53,274 nucleotides of DNA from assembly GCA_015680685.1 (NCBI GenBank), contig MNCI01015933.1, positions 96,760 to 150,033 of the forward strand, given 5' to 3'. Shown here piece by piece: positions 33,210-46,069 of the stretch (its first letter is position 1; each line of letters opens with the position of its first letter). Both the position numbers and the translations under genes were made by a program. The notes under the pieces are model-generated. The model saw nothing but the letters and a program-made list of their open reading frames with translations, was not told the DNA's origin and did no database searches. This DNA comes from Gnetum montanum (Eukaryota; Streptophyta; Gnetopsida; Gnetales; Gnetaceae).

Positions 33210-36200
33210 TTGTCTTTTTCTCACAAGCACAATGATACTAAATTGCCAGTGCCTCAAGAATGCAAGGTGGTATATACTCATTTAGATGAGCATGTACTTG
33301 ACTTCACCTTCATCCTACACCAAGATGAACAACTACGATGGCGAGATATAGAGGGCAACATTGTAATGCATCCCAATCTATCTGTGCCTGGGATGCTGCT
33401 CCAAACTCCTAGGAGGTTGGGCATCCAGGATCTTCAAGAAGAGTACATTGTGCATGACTATGACTATCGGGACTACTGTCCCACTAAAACACAACGCAAG
33501 AGAGATTGACATCAAGAGAAGCACCATGAGGCTATAAAGGGAAAAAGATTCATCAATTCCTTGTTATTGCTTAACCAAAACAACAATGAGGACCCTCCCT
33601 ATGAGGGTTCTCAACATGAAGATTCTCCACCCCTTGATATTGGTAATGGGGGGCTTAAACCTAAAGTTGTAGTCCACTATCAATAATATGGGTTCAGGCA
33701 AAAGTGGAGTCCAAGCAAGGGCTCAAGCAAGCATCAGGGTGGCAAGAAAGCTGATGAACGTGATCATGACAAGCGTAGAGGAGATGGCAAACATCATGGT
33801 GGTGGAAGTCCTCCTCCTTCTTTGTCCTCTTCATTTGCATCTTCTTCTTCCTCTTCTGGTTTTGACAAACGTTGTTGAAAGGACAACCACAATGAAGGTG
33901 AATAGTGGGACAATAATGATCGCCAAGCTTGCCATGAACGAAGGGGTAGTAGAGAACATCATAGGCATCATTGAAATAATGACGATGATGACCCTTTGTT
34001 GGCAACTTAGAGTATGTTGAATATCGTAGAGGTAATGAAAATTCCAACCAAGCATGTGAAAGATAGTCGGATCAAGTGACTTGACATGAATACATCCCTA
34101 AATTTGAGGGGGGATATAACTCTAATCCGTAAACACATCTTCAAGCCTTTCATGATGCATGTTCCTTATAAAATATTGAAAATGATTGGTAGAAATTAAA
34201 GCTATTTCCCTAGACACTCATCAAGGAAGCCAAAAGTTGGTATCCGTCCTTGGAGCTAAAATCTATCTGCAAGTGGACTATAATGTTAGAGTTGTTCAAT
34301 GATAAATACTAAACATACTCCTAAGTATCTAATTTGAGAAGACAGATTTAAGGATGAAAGCAAGGAACACATGAATCCTTAGACACTGCCATGGGCAGAT
34401 ACTATTATCTCATACATCAATGCCATGGCCATGGTTATTCTTAGCGAGAACAACTTCACCACATCATAGATGGACTTAGATAAAAAACGAGAAGAACTCT
34501 TGGGGTTTGTGCCTTAGGAAGACTATCAAAACTTAGAGCCCATCAAATCCAAAGGCTAATAGAGCAAGTAGCAAAAGAAGAAGGAGAGCTAAGAAAATGG
34601 GAAAGTGCTAAGGAATATAACAAGGATCCTTCCATTAGAAAAAGGAAGGTTTGATTTTGTGACAATGAGGAGGAGTCACCACTTGATGAGATGGTGAACA
34701 CAAAGACATTGCCGATCTAAAAGTTTATGTTTGAAATTTCGGCCAAGGTAGATAAAATGTGGGATTCATTAGATGAAAAATTCCAAACTACTCTAAAGAT
34801 CATAGAAGAATCAAAAGAGTAAAGTAGTGACCATAACCACAGGAGGCAGAAAGAGGCTGAATGTNAAAAAGAGTAAAGTAGTGACCATAACCACAGGAGG
34901 CAGAAAGAGGCTGAATGTGCTTGCCAAAGGGGTAAGGGCAAGGCTGCAATAGTAGAAGAGGTTAGGGAGTCAAAATCAGATGACGATGATGGATGTGTCA
35001 TCTACCAATATGAACATCCTAAAGAATGTTGCCTTGTCATGTCATACTTGTAGGAGTCTGCAATGTACGCATTAAATCCTAGACTGGCAAGAAGGCAAGC
35101 ACCCAAAAGATTGCCTTATCCTCAAGGCAATCCAAGGCAATTCCACTAGAAATAATAAGCTTATTATCCAAGTGGAGCTCCACCACAACCATATGAGTAA
35201 TACCAGTAGTTGCAACAACCACAGTCATGGGGGATGCCACCACCAAGGCAATAGTACCCTTACAAGCAGCCAGATCCATATGAGTATTATGTTCAGCAAC
35301 CAATGTCTCCACATGACTCTTCTAGTCACATTTCTTTTTAGCATCACTACTACCCTCAAGAGTATCATAGAACTCATTCTCCATCTACTAAAGGGGAAAC
35401 CCCATATCCCTATCATCCTTCTCATCCTTTAGCACATACTCCTCCACCCTCCACCCAATTACCTCTTGCTCCATCTATGTAGGGCAAAATTCCAGCATAG
35501 CCATAACAACATAATGCTATTAGGGTTGTTAACTTATAGCCAGCTTTCTAATCAAATGGTTTAGAATCCAAATCCCAAAAATGACTATTCTTCCAAATCA
35601 ACAGTCTTCTAAATTCTTCATAGACTAATGTAGGTGGTCGCCCTATCTTTCCATCATCCATTGCATCAAACCATTTCGAGAGCCCTTTAAACTAAAGACC
35701 TCCTAAGATCTGCACTGTCATGTCAACCCACACTATATCTGATTGGATTAAGGTTGACAACCTTTCCAAGAAAAGATCTGATCCTATAAGTCCTCTCATT
35801 TACTTGCAAATTGCTAGACATGAGCCATGCAAGGCTCTTCTTGATTTAGGTTCTGGTGTCAATCTAATTTCCCATGACAAGTACAAAGCATGGAATTTGT
35901 CACCTCTTAAGAAAAATAATATTTTTCTAGAATTGGTAGACTAGTCAATCAATGTTCCTTTGGGACTTGTGAAGGACATTGTAACCACTATTTGTGGGTG
36001 GTCCTATCTTGTTGATTTTTTGGTGATCAAGGTTAACAATTGCAAGGGAGACTTTATAATTATTATGGGAAGGGCATGGTTGAGCACTATTAATGCACGA
36101 ATGGGCATTAGAGATCTCTCCTTGAAAATTTCCAAGGAGAATGAATTTGGAAAGATCGAGAAGAAGTAAGTTCCATGCATCATGTATAGTGATACCTAGT

Positions 36201-36613
36201 GCAACTGTGTGCAAAAAATTTGGTTTGTCAAGAGCACATCCATCAAAGCATGTAGACAATGTGCAAATGAATCTGAAGTTCAAAGGTGCCTTTAAATAGT
36301 AGCCACAAAATAGGAGGGCACCTAGTGGTTGACATCTGATCTTAGAAGCAACATACTTTGCATGGAACCTACTTAGAGTCTAACATGTGCCTATATTGAA
36401 AGCATGAATAAACTATAGCAAGTTCATCACCAACTCTTTGATAATGCAAATGATGATACCTATTGGGGAGAGTTGGAAATCTCTAAAAATTTTAAACAAG
36501 AGCCCTTAGAGTTGAAAACTCTACCTACTGTCATGAAGTCTGCATTTTTGACAAATGGCAAGCCAGTAATAATCAATGCCAATTTTGCTCCTAAATGGAA
36601 ACAGATGCTATTG
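33210..36613 (+). pseudogene. A3 gag-protease, degenerate
   Basis: The ATG at 33210 opens a 99-codon frame with the conserved N-terminal domain (YTHLDEHVLDFTFILHQDE, RDIEGNIVMHPN). A Ser/His-rich low-complexity linker follows (33690-34000). The Gag domain is at about 34110-34500 with many stops (FHDACSL-like start, LLFNDKY remnants). The Cys/His cluster is at about 34993-35027 (CVIYQYEHPKECC). The protease is at 35720-36169 with DLGSGVNLIS (the catalytic Thr of DTG changed to Leu) and GRAWLST. A single N at 34865 lies between duplicated 52-bp copies. Not functional. Confidence 0.75.
34813..34918. other. Single N between 52-bp exact duplicates
   Basis: Bases 34813-34864 and 34867-34918 are identical, separated by N at 34865 and one extra A. 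It is most simply read as two contig ends that overlap but were not merged, and not as a biological repeat. Confidence 0.85.
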
Positions 36614-36618
36614 AAGGT

Positions 36619-36677
36619 TGATGAGTGGTTGAGGTACCTCTACACCTAACCATATGAATCATGAAGCATTCATGAGT
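36619..36677 (-). repeat. A5 3' LTR, terminal part (split by A4)
   Basis: This is the reverse complement of the last ~59 bases of the family LTR (minus strand ends ...GGTACCTCAACCACTCATCA). It continues at 46895 after A4. Base by base, the piece here ends and the piece at 46895 begins at the same place in the LTR alignment of A3, so A4 is inserted inside this LTR. The flanks TGAGT (36673-36677) and TCCAT (46895-46899) would both derive from a TGCAT target and are now mutated. Confidence 0.8.
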
Positions 36678-37521
36678 TAATGAAACATGTTTCTGTCTAC
36701 TCTAACATCGAGTACGTGACATCGAAACTACGATGTCGGGGTCTGGATCCAAGGTTGGGTATTGGACATTGGGGCATATATCTTGGCCTATAAATATACT
36801 ACCTAAGCTCTAGTTTTTGGGATAGTTTTCAAGTTAGTTTTTAGTCAAAGTAGCGACGCTCTTGCCATTTATTTTTCTCAAAGTTAGAATATTTTTTGAG
36901 TGTTCGCAGAAGAAGTCTAAGTATGTACAATTCTTTGTTTGAGCACTGATGTACCTGAGCGCAGCAGTGTGACAGGAATAAAACAAACTCTTTTCATAGT
37001 CCTTGCAATACTAAGAATAGATTAATATTTTCTTTAATGCATTTTACTTTCTTACTCTTTACTTTAATGCATTTGAATTAAGCAATTTATTTTTAGTTAT
37101 TAATGAACACAAGCATGACCACTTCAAGCATTCATATAGTACTTGGTAACCTAGAAATGCTTAACGTTTGGTAGCCCAGTAGTGCTATATGTGTTTAGAA
37201 AAGTGGGACGGTTACTTATGTTAGGCTAGATAGGTAGTAAATGAATTAGATTTTAAATTACTCTACTCTTCATTCTTGTTGTAGTCAATTACATCTATAA
37301 AACACAAAACAATAAAAATCATATACCACAGTTACACATAAACCATAACCTTGAGCCTTACAAGTGTAGTTGGAAAGACAACAGACGTTCTCAATGCCCA
37401 TTTCACTTCCTAGAAGAGCTAGCTTACTAGATAACTATAGGTCCACAGAATTTGACCAGATCACGTGTAAACGCCTTAGTGATTTGTATGGTTGGGCATT
37501 GGGGTACCTCATCACTCATCA
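36678..37521 (+). repeat. 5' LTR of A4
   Basis: Starts TAATGAAACATG (first TG mutated to TA) and ends ATCACTCATCA. TATA box at about 36789 (TATAAATATA). Its pairing with the 3' LTR (46070-46894) fixes both ends. Confidence 0.85.
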
Positions 37522-37522
37522 T

Positions 37523-37540
37523 TGGTGCCATTGCCAGGGA
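37523..37540 (+). other. Primer binding site of A4 (tRNA-Asp type)
   Basis: TGGTGCCATTGCCAGGGA. The three differences from the plant tRNA-Asp complement are all CpG transitions, one of them to TG and not CA. Confidence 0.75.
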
Positions 37541-37682
37541 ACCTTTTTGTTGTTTCGTGCACTATCTAGGACCTAATGAAAAGTATTTAACTTGTTGGAA
37601 TGAACCTTAGAGTCATCTTATCTTACAATTACTACAACAAAGATTCAGAAGCACATTGTGATTTTTATTTTGCTAACCGAAA

Positions 37683-40600
37683 ATGTCTTCTTCTCACAGG
37701 AGCGATTCTCCATCAAAGATTGATAAAGCTTATTAGCTAATGCCTCAACCATATCAAATTGTATATACTCATCTTGATGAATATGTACTAAACTTCACCT
37801 TCATCCTACACCAAGATGAATGACTACGGTGGTGTGACATGGAAGGTGACATTGTGTTGTTGCCCGATTGAGTTGTTCCTGCAATGCTCTACCAAATGCT
37901 TACATGATGTGGTCTCCAAGACCATCATGGGGAGTATATTGTGGAAGATATTGATGTTAGGAATTATCATCCCACTAAAGCACAACATTTGCAGGACCAA
38001 CAGCTAGAACAACAGTATGAATTTTCAAAGGGAAAAGGACTTAACAATTCTCCATTCTTGTTGTACCAACAAGCTAGTGGAGAACCCTTCTCTGGGGATT
38101 TTCCATTCAATGAAATTACTCTATTTGACTTTAGTGATGGAGGTCAAAACTAGAACTTGCAATCNATTTGACTTTAGTGATGGAGGTCAAAACTAGAACT
38201 TGCAATCCATAATTCACAATCCTAGTTCTGGTAACAACGAATCCAATGATAAAGCAAGATCCAAAGAGGCAAGTCAAGACAGGGATGCAAACAAAAAGCA
38301 AGATCAAGATCATGGTTGCGATCATTGAAGAGGTGGTAGTAAGCATTGTGATGGTGTTGGTTCTTCTTCCTCTTCCCCTTCTTCTTCTTCTTCTTCTAGA
38401 TTTTACTGTGATCATAGAAGGTGAGACTGTGATGGAGGTGATCCAAATGAACGAAATGACCAAGGGGACCATCAAGAAAGACAAGATCAAGGGTATAGAT
38501 GTTTAAGAGAGGCACATCGCCATGAATAAAGAGGTAGTAGAGGGCATAGGCACCATGATCAAGGCCATGATGAGCCTCTACTTGCTACTTGAAGTATGCT
38601 TAATATCGTAGAGGTAGTAAGAATTCCAGCAAGGCATGTGAAGGATAATCAGATCAAAAGGCTAGACATGAACAACATTCCTTGATTTGAAGGGGGATAT
38701 AACTTTGATCCACAGAATCATATCCAAGCTTTCCACGATGCATATGCCTTGCAAAATATAGAGAATGAGTGGCAGAAACTTAAGTTGTTCCCTAGGACAC
38801 TCATTAAAGAAGCAGATAATTGGTATTGATCCTTAGAGCTGGAATCTATTAGATAATGGAGTACCATGCTTGAGTTGTTCAATGGTAAATATCAAATGTA
38901 CTTTAGAGTGTCCAACTTGAGAAGGAAAATTCAAGGTTAGAAGTAAGGAGCACATGATCCCTTGGATGTTGCCATTGGCTGATACTATTGCTTGATGCAC
39001 AAATGTCCCAACCATGGTTATTCTCAACTAGATCAACTTCGCCATATTGTAGACGAGCTTTGATTGGAAATGAGGAGAACCCTTGGTGTCTATGCCCAGG
39101 GGCAACTATTAGAACTAAGTATCCATTAGATACAAAGATTAATAGATTACGTAGCTAAAGAGGAGGATGAACTAAGAAAAAGAGAAAGTGCAGAAGAGTA
39201 TAACTGTGATCCTTTTATTCACAAGAGGGAGGCTCAATTCTACGACAGTGAGGATGAGTCCATACTTGATTAGGGGATGAATAAGAAAACCTTACCACTC
39301 CACAAATTTCAATCTAAACTTATGGCCAAGGTTGATCAGTTATGGGACTCCATGGATAGCAAATTTCAAGCTATCCTCAAAATTGCTAAAGAGTCCAAAG
39401 AATAGGGTAGTGATTATGAGCACAGGAGGCACAAAGAAGCTAAATGTGCCTATCACAAAGGTAAGGGTGAGATTGCTACAGTCAAAGAAGTTGTATATAG
39501 TGAATCAGATGATGATTGTGGATGTGATGGCTATCAATATCAACATCCTAAGGGATGTTGCCCCATTGTGTCACATCTATAGGAGTCTGGGGTGTATGCC
39601 TTAAATCCACGACTTACAAAAAGGTAAAAATCTAAAAGGTTACCTTATCCTCAAGGTAATCTTAGGTAGTTCTACTAGCAACAATTATATTATCCAAGTG
39701 GAGCTCCACTGCAACCTTATGAGTAGTATTAGCAATGGTAGCAACCACAATCATGAGTGCTAGCACCACCAAGGCAGTAATACCATTATCGACAACCTTA
39801 TCCATATGGTTACTATGTTCAGCAACCCATGTCTCCTTGTGACTCTTCTAGTCACGTCTCTACTTTCTAGCCTCATTAACACCCTTCTAATTATTACCAA
39901 ACACATTCTTCACATGAAAAAAGGGATACCACCTCTTATCCTTATCCTTCTCCTATCCCTGCACATGTCCCTCCTCCACCTGCACAGCTACCACGTGCTC
40001 CACCTATGTAGGATGAACTACCATCACAACCATAATAAAGTAATGCTACGAGGGCTGTTAACTTACAATTGGTCCATCAATTAGATGGATCAAATACTCA
40101 ATCAAAGAAAAGACCTTTCTTTCGACCATGTAGTCCACCTAAGCCCTTTCATACATCGATAGTTAACAACCCTACTCCTACCTCTCCCTCCTTTGTATCA
40201 AATTCTTTTGAGCCTTCTTCAAACCAAAATCTACCTAGGATCCATATCGTCATGCTTACTCATACCGTATCTGATTGGATTCATGTTAGAAACCTTCCTA
40301 GGAAATTAGTTAATCCTAGTAGTCCTCTAATTTATTTGTAGATTACTGGGAGAGAACCATGCAAGGCTCTTCTTGATTTAGGTTTTGGTGTTAATTTAAT
40401 TTCTCATGAGATGTACACTACCTAAAACTTGCCTTCTCTCAAGAAGAGCAACATACGATTAGAATTGGTAGACCAGTTCATCACTGTTCCATTGGAATTG
40501 GTAGAAGATATTGTAACCATTGTCTGTGGGTGGTCTTATCATATTGATTTCTTGGCAATCAAAGTGGAGAACTGTAAAGGGGACTTCCCAATCATCATGG

Positions 40601-40745
40601 GTAGGGCATGGCTAAGCACCGTTGATGCCAAAATGGACATCAAAGATCTTTCCATGGAAATATCTAAAGAAAATGCATTCAGAAAAATAGATAAGAAGAG
40701 AGTTCCATGCATCATGTACAATGATACAACGTGCAATTATGTGTA
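37683..40745 (+). pseudogene. A4 gag and protease, degenerate
   Basis: An ATG at 37683 (MSSSHRS) opens the N-terminal domain (IVYTHLDEYVLNFTFILHQDE, then a stop, then LRWCDMEG). The Gag domain is at about 38640-39110 (FHDAYALQNIENEWQKL, LELFNGKYQ, DPLDVA). A KRESAEEY/EDES acidic stretch follows. The Cys/His cluster at about 39510-39555 reads CGCDGYQYQHPKGCC. The protease at about 40340-40660 has DLGFGVNLIS in place of DTGSG, and GRAWLSTVDA. The N at 38165 sits between 42-bp duplicates. Stops throughout. Confidence 0.8.
38123..38207. other. Single N between 42-bp exact duplicates
   Basis: Bases 38123-38164 and 38166-38207 are identical on either side of N at 38165. It has the same structure as at 34865 and the same interpretation: an unmerged contig overlap. 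Confidence 0.85.
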
Positions 40746-41279
40746 GAAACTTTGGGCCATTAAGCAAGCATCTATCTCTGCATGCAAATAGTGTGTGCCC
40801 GAAGTAGAAAGTCAAAGGTGTCTATATGTAGGAACCAAAAAACAAGAGGGCATCTAGTGGCTAACCACTGATTCAGAAAGCAACACATTTTGCATGGAAT
40901 CAACTGAGAGCTTGACATGTGCATATGTCATGATCATGGATGAACTCGAGCAAGTTCATCACCAACTCTCTGATGATACAAATGATGATACTCATTATGA
41001 AGAGTTGGAAATTTCTAAAAAGTTTAAACAAGAGCCCCTTGAACTAAAAATGCTACCAACCGAAATGGAAAATGTGTTTTTGAAAAATGGGAAGCCAATC
41101 ATAATCAATGCCAATCTTGCTTCAGAGTAGAAAAATATGTTGTTGAAGGTAGTTGAAAAATGGTTAGCAACTTTTGCTTGGTCATATCCTAAACTCATAG
41201 GGATTGATCCTAGGATACGCTAACATCACATGTACACTGACCTAACCATGAAGCCAAAAAGATAGCCACATAGGTGATT

Positions 41280-42520
41280 GAACCCCAAACCGAATTAGAT
41301 CATTAAGGAGGAAATTGAGCAACTCCTCAAGGTAGGATTCATCTATCTTATTGTAGATAGTGAGTGGGTTAGTCCATTTGTAATTGTGCCAAAGAAAGGT
41401 GGCAAGTGATAGGTCTACATCAATTTTAGGCTACTGAATATGACAACATTCAATGATCATTTTCCATTGCCATTTGTTGACTAGGTGCTTGACACAATAT
41501 CTAGGCATTGCTACTACAATTTCCTAGATGGTTATAGTGGCTATAACCAAATTCAAATTATAGTAGATGACCAAGGAAAGACAACATTCATGAGTTCCTG
41601 GGGACTTTTGCATATCACAAGATGTTATTTGGTCTATGCAATGCTCCCGCCACATTCCAACACCTGGTTCTAAGCATTTTTCAACAACAGATCAGTAGTG
41701 GTGTGGAAGTCTTCATGGATGATTTCTTCACCTATGGAGCTACGTTTGAGCAAGCCCTGTACTACCTTGAGCAAGTGCTAAAATGATGTGTTGAAACTAA
41801 TTTGTAGCTTAATTGGAAAAAAAGTCACTTAATGATCTAGGAGGGCATTATATTGGGGCATAGAATATCACAAGCACAAATTGAGGTAGACCCTAAGAAA
41901 ATAATGGTCGTCTAAGGAATAACCCACCAACCAAAAACTATCAAAGATGTTTAGTCATTCCTTGGACATATTGGCTACTACCAACGATTCATAGAGAATT
42001 TCTCTAAGATTGCAAAATAGTTGGTCAAGCTAACAAAGAAAGAATTTTCTTTTGTTTGGATCATAGAATGTGAGAAAGCATTCCAACAACTAAAAGAGAA
42101 GCTTGTAGAAACTTTAATCCAACAAGCACCCAACTAGTCTAGACCATTTCATATCATGATGGATGCATCAAATTATGCCTTGGGAGCAATGCTGACATAG
42201 TTAGATGATAATAAACATCCATACTACATTCATTGCACTAGCTGAAGCATTGTCGGTGCACAGTTGAACTACACCATCATAGAGAAAGAATTGATGATAG
42301 TGGTGTTTACTTGAGAAGTTTAGGCATTATGTGCTTGAATACAAGGTGTTTGTGCACATGGACCATAGTGCCATCCGCTTCCTGATGAACAAGCCAACGG
42401 TGAGCCCCTGTGTGATATGGTGGTTAGTGAGCTTGTAGGAATTCAATCTTACGATGGTAGATCAAAGGGACACTGAGAATGTGGTCACTAATCACTTATA
42501 TTGGTTGTGATGGGACAATA
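41280..42520 (+). pseudogene. A4 reverse transcriptase and RNase H, degenerate
   Basis: RT blocks: EEIEQLLKVGFI, SPFVIVPKKGGK (about 41370-41408), FRLLNMTTFNDHFPLPFVD, NFLDGYSGYNQIQI (motif A aspartate kept, about 41520), DDQGKTTFMSSWG, and VFMDDFF (motif C DD kept, about 41712). A frame change separates motif B from C. RNase H: IMMDASNYALGAML (first aspartate kept, about 42157), GAQLNYTIIEKELM, FVHMDHSAIRFLMNKP and ENVVTNHL near the end. Catalytic residues survive but the frame does not. Confidence 0.85.
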
Positions 42521-42789
42521 AAGAGGAAGAAAATCCACTCTCTAACATTTTCCAGATGAACTCCTCTTTGGTAAGGCTATAATTGAACAATTGCCCAATG
42601 AGTCCAAATGGTATGATGATATTCTCACCTATCTTCTTACTCAAGAGATGCCACAAGGGTTGGACCACTGGAAGAAACAATAGTTTCTTCACCAGGTAAA
42701 ACACTTCATGAAGATCAATAGACACCTTTGCAAGGTGTGTACCAATAGCCTGGTTCATTGGTGTGTCCTTGATGTTGATCAACTGCACA

Positions 42790-43870
42790 TTCTCTAAGAT
42801 GCTCATGAAGGTCCTTGTGGAGGACACTATGTTGGAAGATGCATGCCCATAAAAATTCTAATGGAAGGGTACTATTAGCCAACACTCTTTAGGGATGCTT
42901 ACCATTACATCTGCTCTTATGAACAATGTCAATGACATGGTGGAATGACTACTCGAATGGAGGGACCTTAACAATGGATTCAACCACTAGAATCATTCGA
43001 CATCTAGGGCATTGATTTCATGGGTCCCATCACACGCATGTCAAATGGAAAGGGATACATCATAATTATTGTTGACTATTGTATGAAATGGGTAGAAGTA
43101 GTAGCCGTCATCAACTATACATCTTCTACTACTGCTCAGTTTGTACAACAAAATGTTATAAATAGTTTTGGTACGCCACGTGCATTAATTTTTGACAATG
43201 GAACTCACTTTACAAGCACTACTTTTTAGAAGCTCATGTAATGCTTGGGGGTTGAACATAAACTCACAACACCTTACCATCCCCAAGCTAATGGTCAAGC
43301 TAAGGTTACCAATAGGGAAATCACAAGGATACTAACAAGAACTATTAGCAAGTATAGGAAGGACTAGAGCATAAAACTCAATGATGCCCATTGGGCCTAT
43401 CTCTCAACATGGAAACTTCTTATAGCCTGTTCTCCTTATGAGCTTGTGTATAGAAAATTACCAACACTTTCTATTCAATCCAAGCTTCGTACACTTTCAA
43501 CTGCTTGTGACCTTGACCTTGACTTGAGTCTAGCCCAAAAAGAATAACTAATGAATCTCAAATCGTTAGATGAAAATTGATTAGTAGCCCTATCATCTAA
43601 TGAGTTACACAAGGCCTATAACAAAAAGCATCATGACCTGAAAATTAGAAAAGTCAAATTCCAACCAATAGATAAGGTTCTCTACTGGAACCCCACACAT
43701 GTACCTCAACAAATTAAGTTTCAAATGTTGTGAGAAGGATCTTACATCATTTATGAGGCTTTTCCTTTTGGGGCCATGATGATCTATAAGCTTGAGGGCC
43801 CAAACAAAAAATAGCTAGTCAACATTCAACAAATCAAACCTTTCCATGAGCATATGCTAGCTAACACAAT
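42790..43870 (+). pseudogene. A4 integrase, degenerate
   Basis: An HHCC-type zinc region is recognisable: DAHEGPCGGHY (about 42800) and ICSYEQCQ (about 42909). In the catalytic core the first D is in GIDFMGP (about 43012-43030), the second D in IFDNGTHF (about 43190) and the E in NREITRIL (about 43311), so the D,D,E triad is still readable. The C-terminal part includes YHPQANGQ, KLNDAHWAYLST, YELVYRKLP and KVLYWNP. In-frame stops occur in several places, including just after FTSTTF. No chromodomain is visible, in keeping with an Athila-like and not a chromovirus element. Confidence 0.85.
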
Positions 43871-43899
43871 AAGCATCTCATTAGATGGACAACCATGTT

Positions 43900-46069
43900 C
43901 AATATTTTGGATCTCCTCCTTTTAACTTAGTTGTGGGGGAGATGGCCAATTGTGCTAACCTCACAAGTAGCTCCTTATTTTTTCAGATATTTTGTTTTAC
44001 ACATTCTTTATTTTACATCCTTTTGTTTTCATGTTATTAATCTTTTCTAATTTTTGTTTTATACCATCGTTAGTACATTTGATATTTCTTCAATATTTTA
44101 CACTTTTGTTTATATTTTCTTTTATTTTATTTGGTGTGTTTTTCTAACTTTTTGTTAATAAGTGCTAAGTACATTGGTAATGCATTACTTGATGGTGGTA
44201 TGTACTACTTTATTATTTGATTGCTGGTGTCAAGTTTCTAACTTTGAATTTCGTTATGGATGATTAGGACATGGTTTCTTTTTCATACAATAGGCAGTGA
44301 GTCTACAACATCCACCCATCCACAAACTTAATGGTTTTTCTTGTTTTGGAAACATGCAATCCCTTTTTCATTAATAAAATTTTAATAAATTTATGACTTT
44401 GGTAGTTTCTGGAATTGGGAAGGATTCAAAGGTTTGAACAGGTTGTGGCTTTAAGGGGATTAGGTATTCTTTGTACTTTTTTATTTGCCTGGGTGCATGT
44501 GTGTTTTCATGAACTTCTTACCATTTCATGCTGATCAATAAAAGGAAGTTGAATAAGTCCTTTCATGGTGTGGTTTTCATTAGAAAAAAAAATGATGAGA
44601 ATTCAAAGCACACCCCTTGGAAAAACTAAATGCATGTGTCCTTGCATGGTGTGGTTCTCATCAAAAAAGAAAAAAATGATGAGGATTCAAAGCACACCCC
44701 TTGGAAAAAATAAATGCATGTGTCCTTGCATGGTGTGGCTTTCATAAAAAAAAAGGACAAGGATTCAAAGCATACCCCTTGGACAAAATAAATGCATGTG
44801 TCTTTGCATGGTTTGGTTTTCATTTAAAAAGAAAAAAGAAAAAAAAACAACAATGAGAATTTAAAGCACACCCCTTAGATAGAATAAATAGACTACAAGC
44901 ATTGCTTATGGGAATCATCCTCACTAACTAAGGCCCTTCCTCACTTTCTACTTCTTCTCTAATAAGGAACGATGGTTGTTCTTTGGGAGCACTTTTGTAT
45001 CTTAGGGGATGGATTGGTCTTAGAATGTTGATGTGAAGTCATTGAACATGGTTGGTTTTGGTCTAGACTAAGGATGGATCCTATCAAGTCATTTAACCAC
45101 AAATCCACAAGGGACTTCATGTGATCGTAATTAGGAACTCCATTCCACTCTCTCTCTCATCCATCTCTGCTTTCCATGTCTCACCTCGCTACCGATTTCA
45201 TGTTTTGGTTTGATGTGGTGGAATTCTTAGTTAGTTTCTTTTGGGTTTTTGTAGTTAACCTTATATAACCATTAATCATCCATGGAGCCCATGGACTCTT
45301 TGGTTTGAAGGTATGCAATAGTATCAAAGGTCTATGCCTACTTTGGGGAGGACCCACTTACATATCTTTTGGTTGGGTTAGATAAGTTCTTTACCCTTAG
45401 ACAGTCTTACATCAAATTCTTTTTGCTTACCCCATCAATGACATCCAATTGTACACATCTTCACAATAGTTTTTAGTGACTCTTTTTTATTGTTGTAAAT
45501 TCTTATACCCTCTTCAAATATTTTCCTTGTGTTTAACTTTTTTAAATTTAATGGATCACTTATCTAATTTACCCTATTTTTTTAGCCTTCTCGCTAACAC
45601 TACTTAAGGAATCAATTTACCACAACCATAACCTAGTTGAGTGTAGCCATCAATGAGACAAGGCATTTAACCACTATGTGTTACACATTGCATACTAATT
45701 TATGATTCTGTTGTGATTGTAGTGAGAAGCATGGACTGGCAGTAGGACTATCTTTACTAAGGATGATGCAATAGTATCAGATAATGAGGATCATTCGTAA
45801 TTGTAGGATCTCTTCTCTCTCTCATTCTTCTGTTGCCAAGAGGTGTTGGATGTCAGTGTTATCCAGGGTATTTACTTCTCTTATCATGAACATCCCATTT
45901 TGTAAAAATTGTAATCTTGTACATTTGGGCACTTAGAGTCTGAATGTTTCATTTGAGTTAATCTGTATGTCACTTACTAATCCCATACCTACCCAATATA
46001 TTATGTTGTAAAGAACTTGTTCCTCCTCTTCCTTACTCAAGGATCAATTTTCATTTAGTCATAAGGGTA
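43900..46069 (+). other. A4 3' noncoding region and polypurine tract
   Basis: A purine-rich motif (GTTGTGGGGGAGATGGCC, 43930) directly follows pol, as in A1. No env-like ORF is found. At about 45680-45760 the sequence resembles the start of the extra ORF region of A5 (about 49110-49050), after which A4 lacks the rest. The purine tract CATAAGGGTA (46060-46069) precedes the 3' LTR. Confidence 0.65.
44558..44888 (+). repeat. Four tandem units of about 80 bp in A4
   Basis: Units start at 44558, 44639, 44723 and 44801, each with TGCATGGTGTGG (or close), an A-rich run of variable length, GATTCAAAGCA, CACCCCTTGG and AAATGCATGTG. A1 carries one unit (1-40, minus). The open frames across it on both strands simply encode the repeat. 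Confidence 0.9.

Larger units (their letters stand above)
32148..36618 (+). mobile_element. A3: Athila-like element, 5' part, interrupted by A5
   Basis: A 5' LTR (32148-33054), tRNA-Asp-type primer binding site (33056-33073), gag and protease are present. The sequence stops at 36618, in the spacer before RT; the same point in A4 is 41150. Immediately after it the inverted LTR end of A5 begins, so A5 was inserted into A3. The five bases AAGGT (36614-36618) should be one copy of the A5 target duplication. The remaining pol of A3 was not found to the right of A5 in this window. Confidence 0.8.

Noticed and set aside
33688-34020. 110-codon ORF in A3 with His/Leu-rich composition, and its opposite-strand shadows
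   Set aside because: The stretch is the low-complexity linker between the N-terminal domain and Gag in another frame.
36619-36677. A separate small inverted element at the A3/A4 junction
   Set aside because: It is the terminal part of the A5 LTR whose remainder is at 46895-47742, so no separate element is needed.
44558-44888. Regularly spaced repeats resembling a CRISPR array
   Set aside because: The intervals are not unique spacers; the entire 80-bp unit is repeated with an A-run of variable length, inside a plant retrotransposon.
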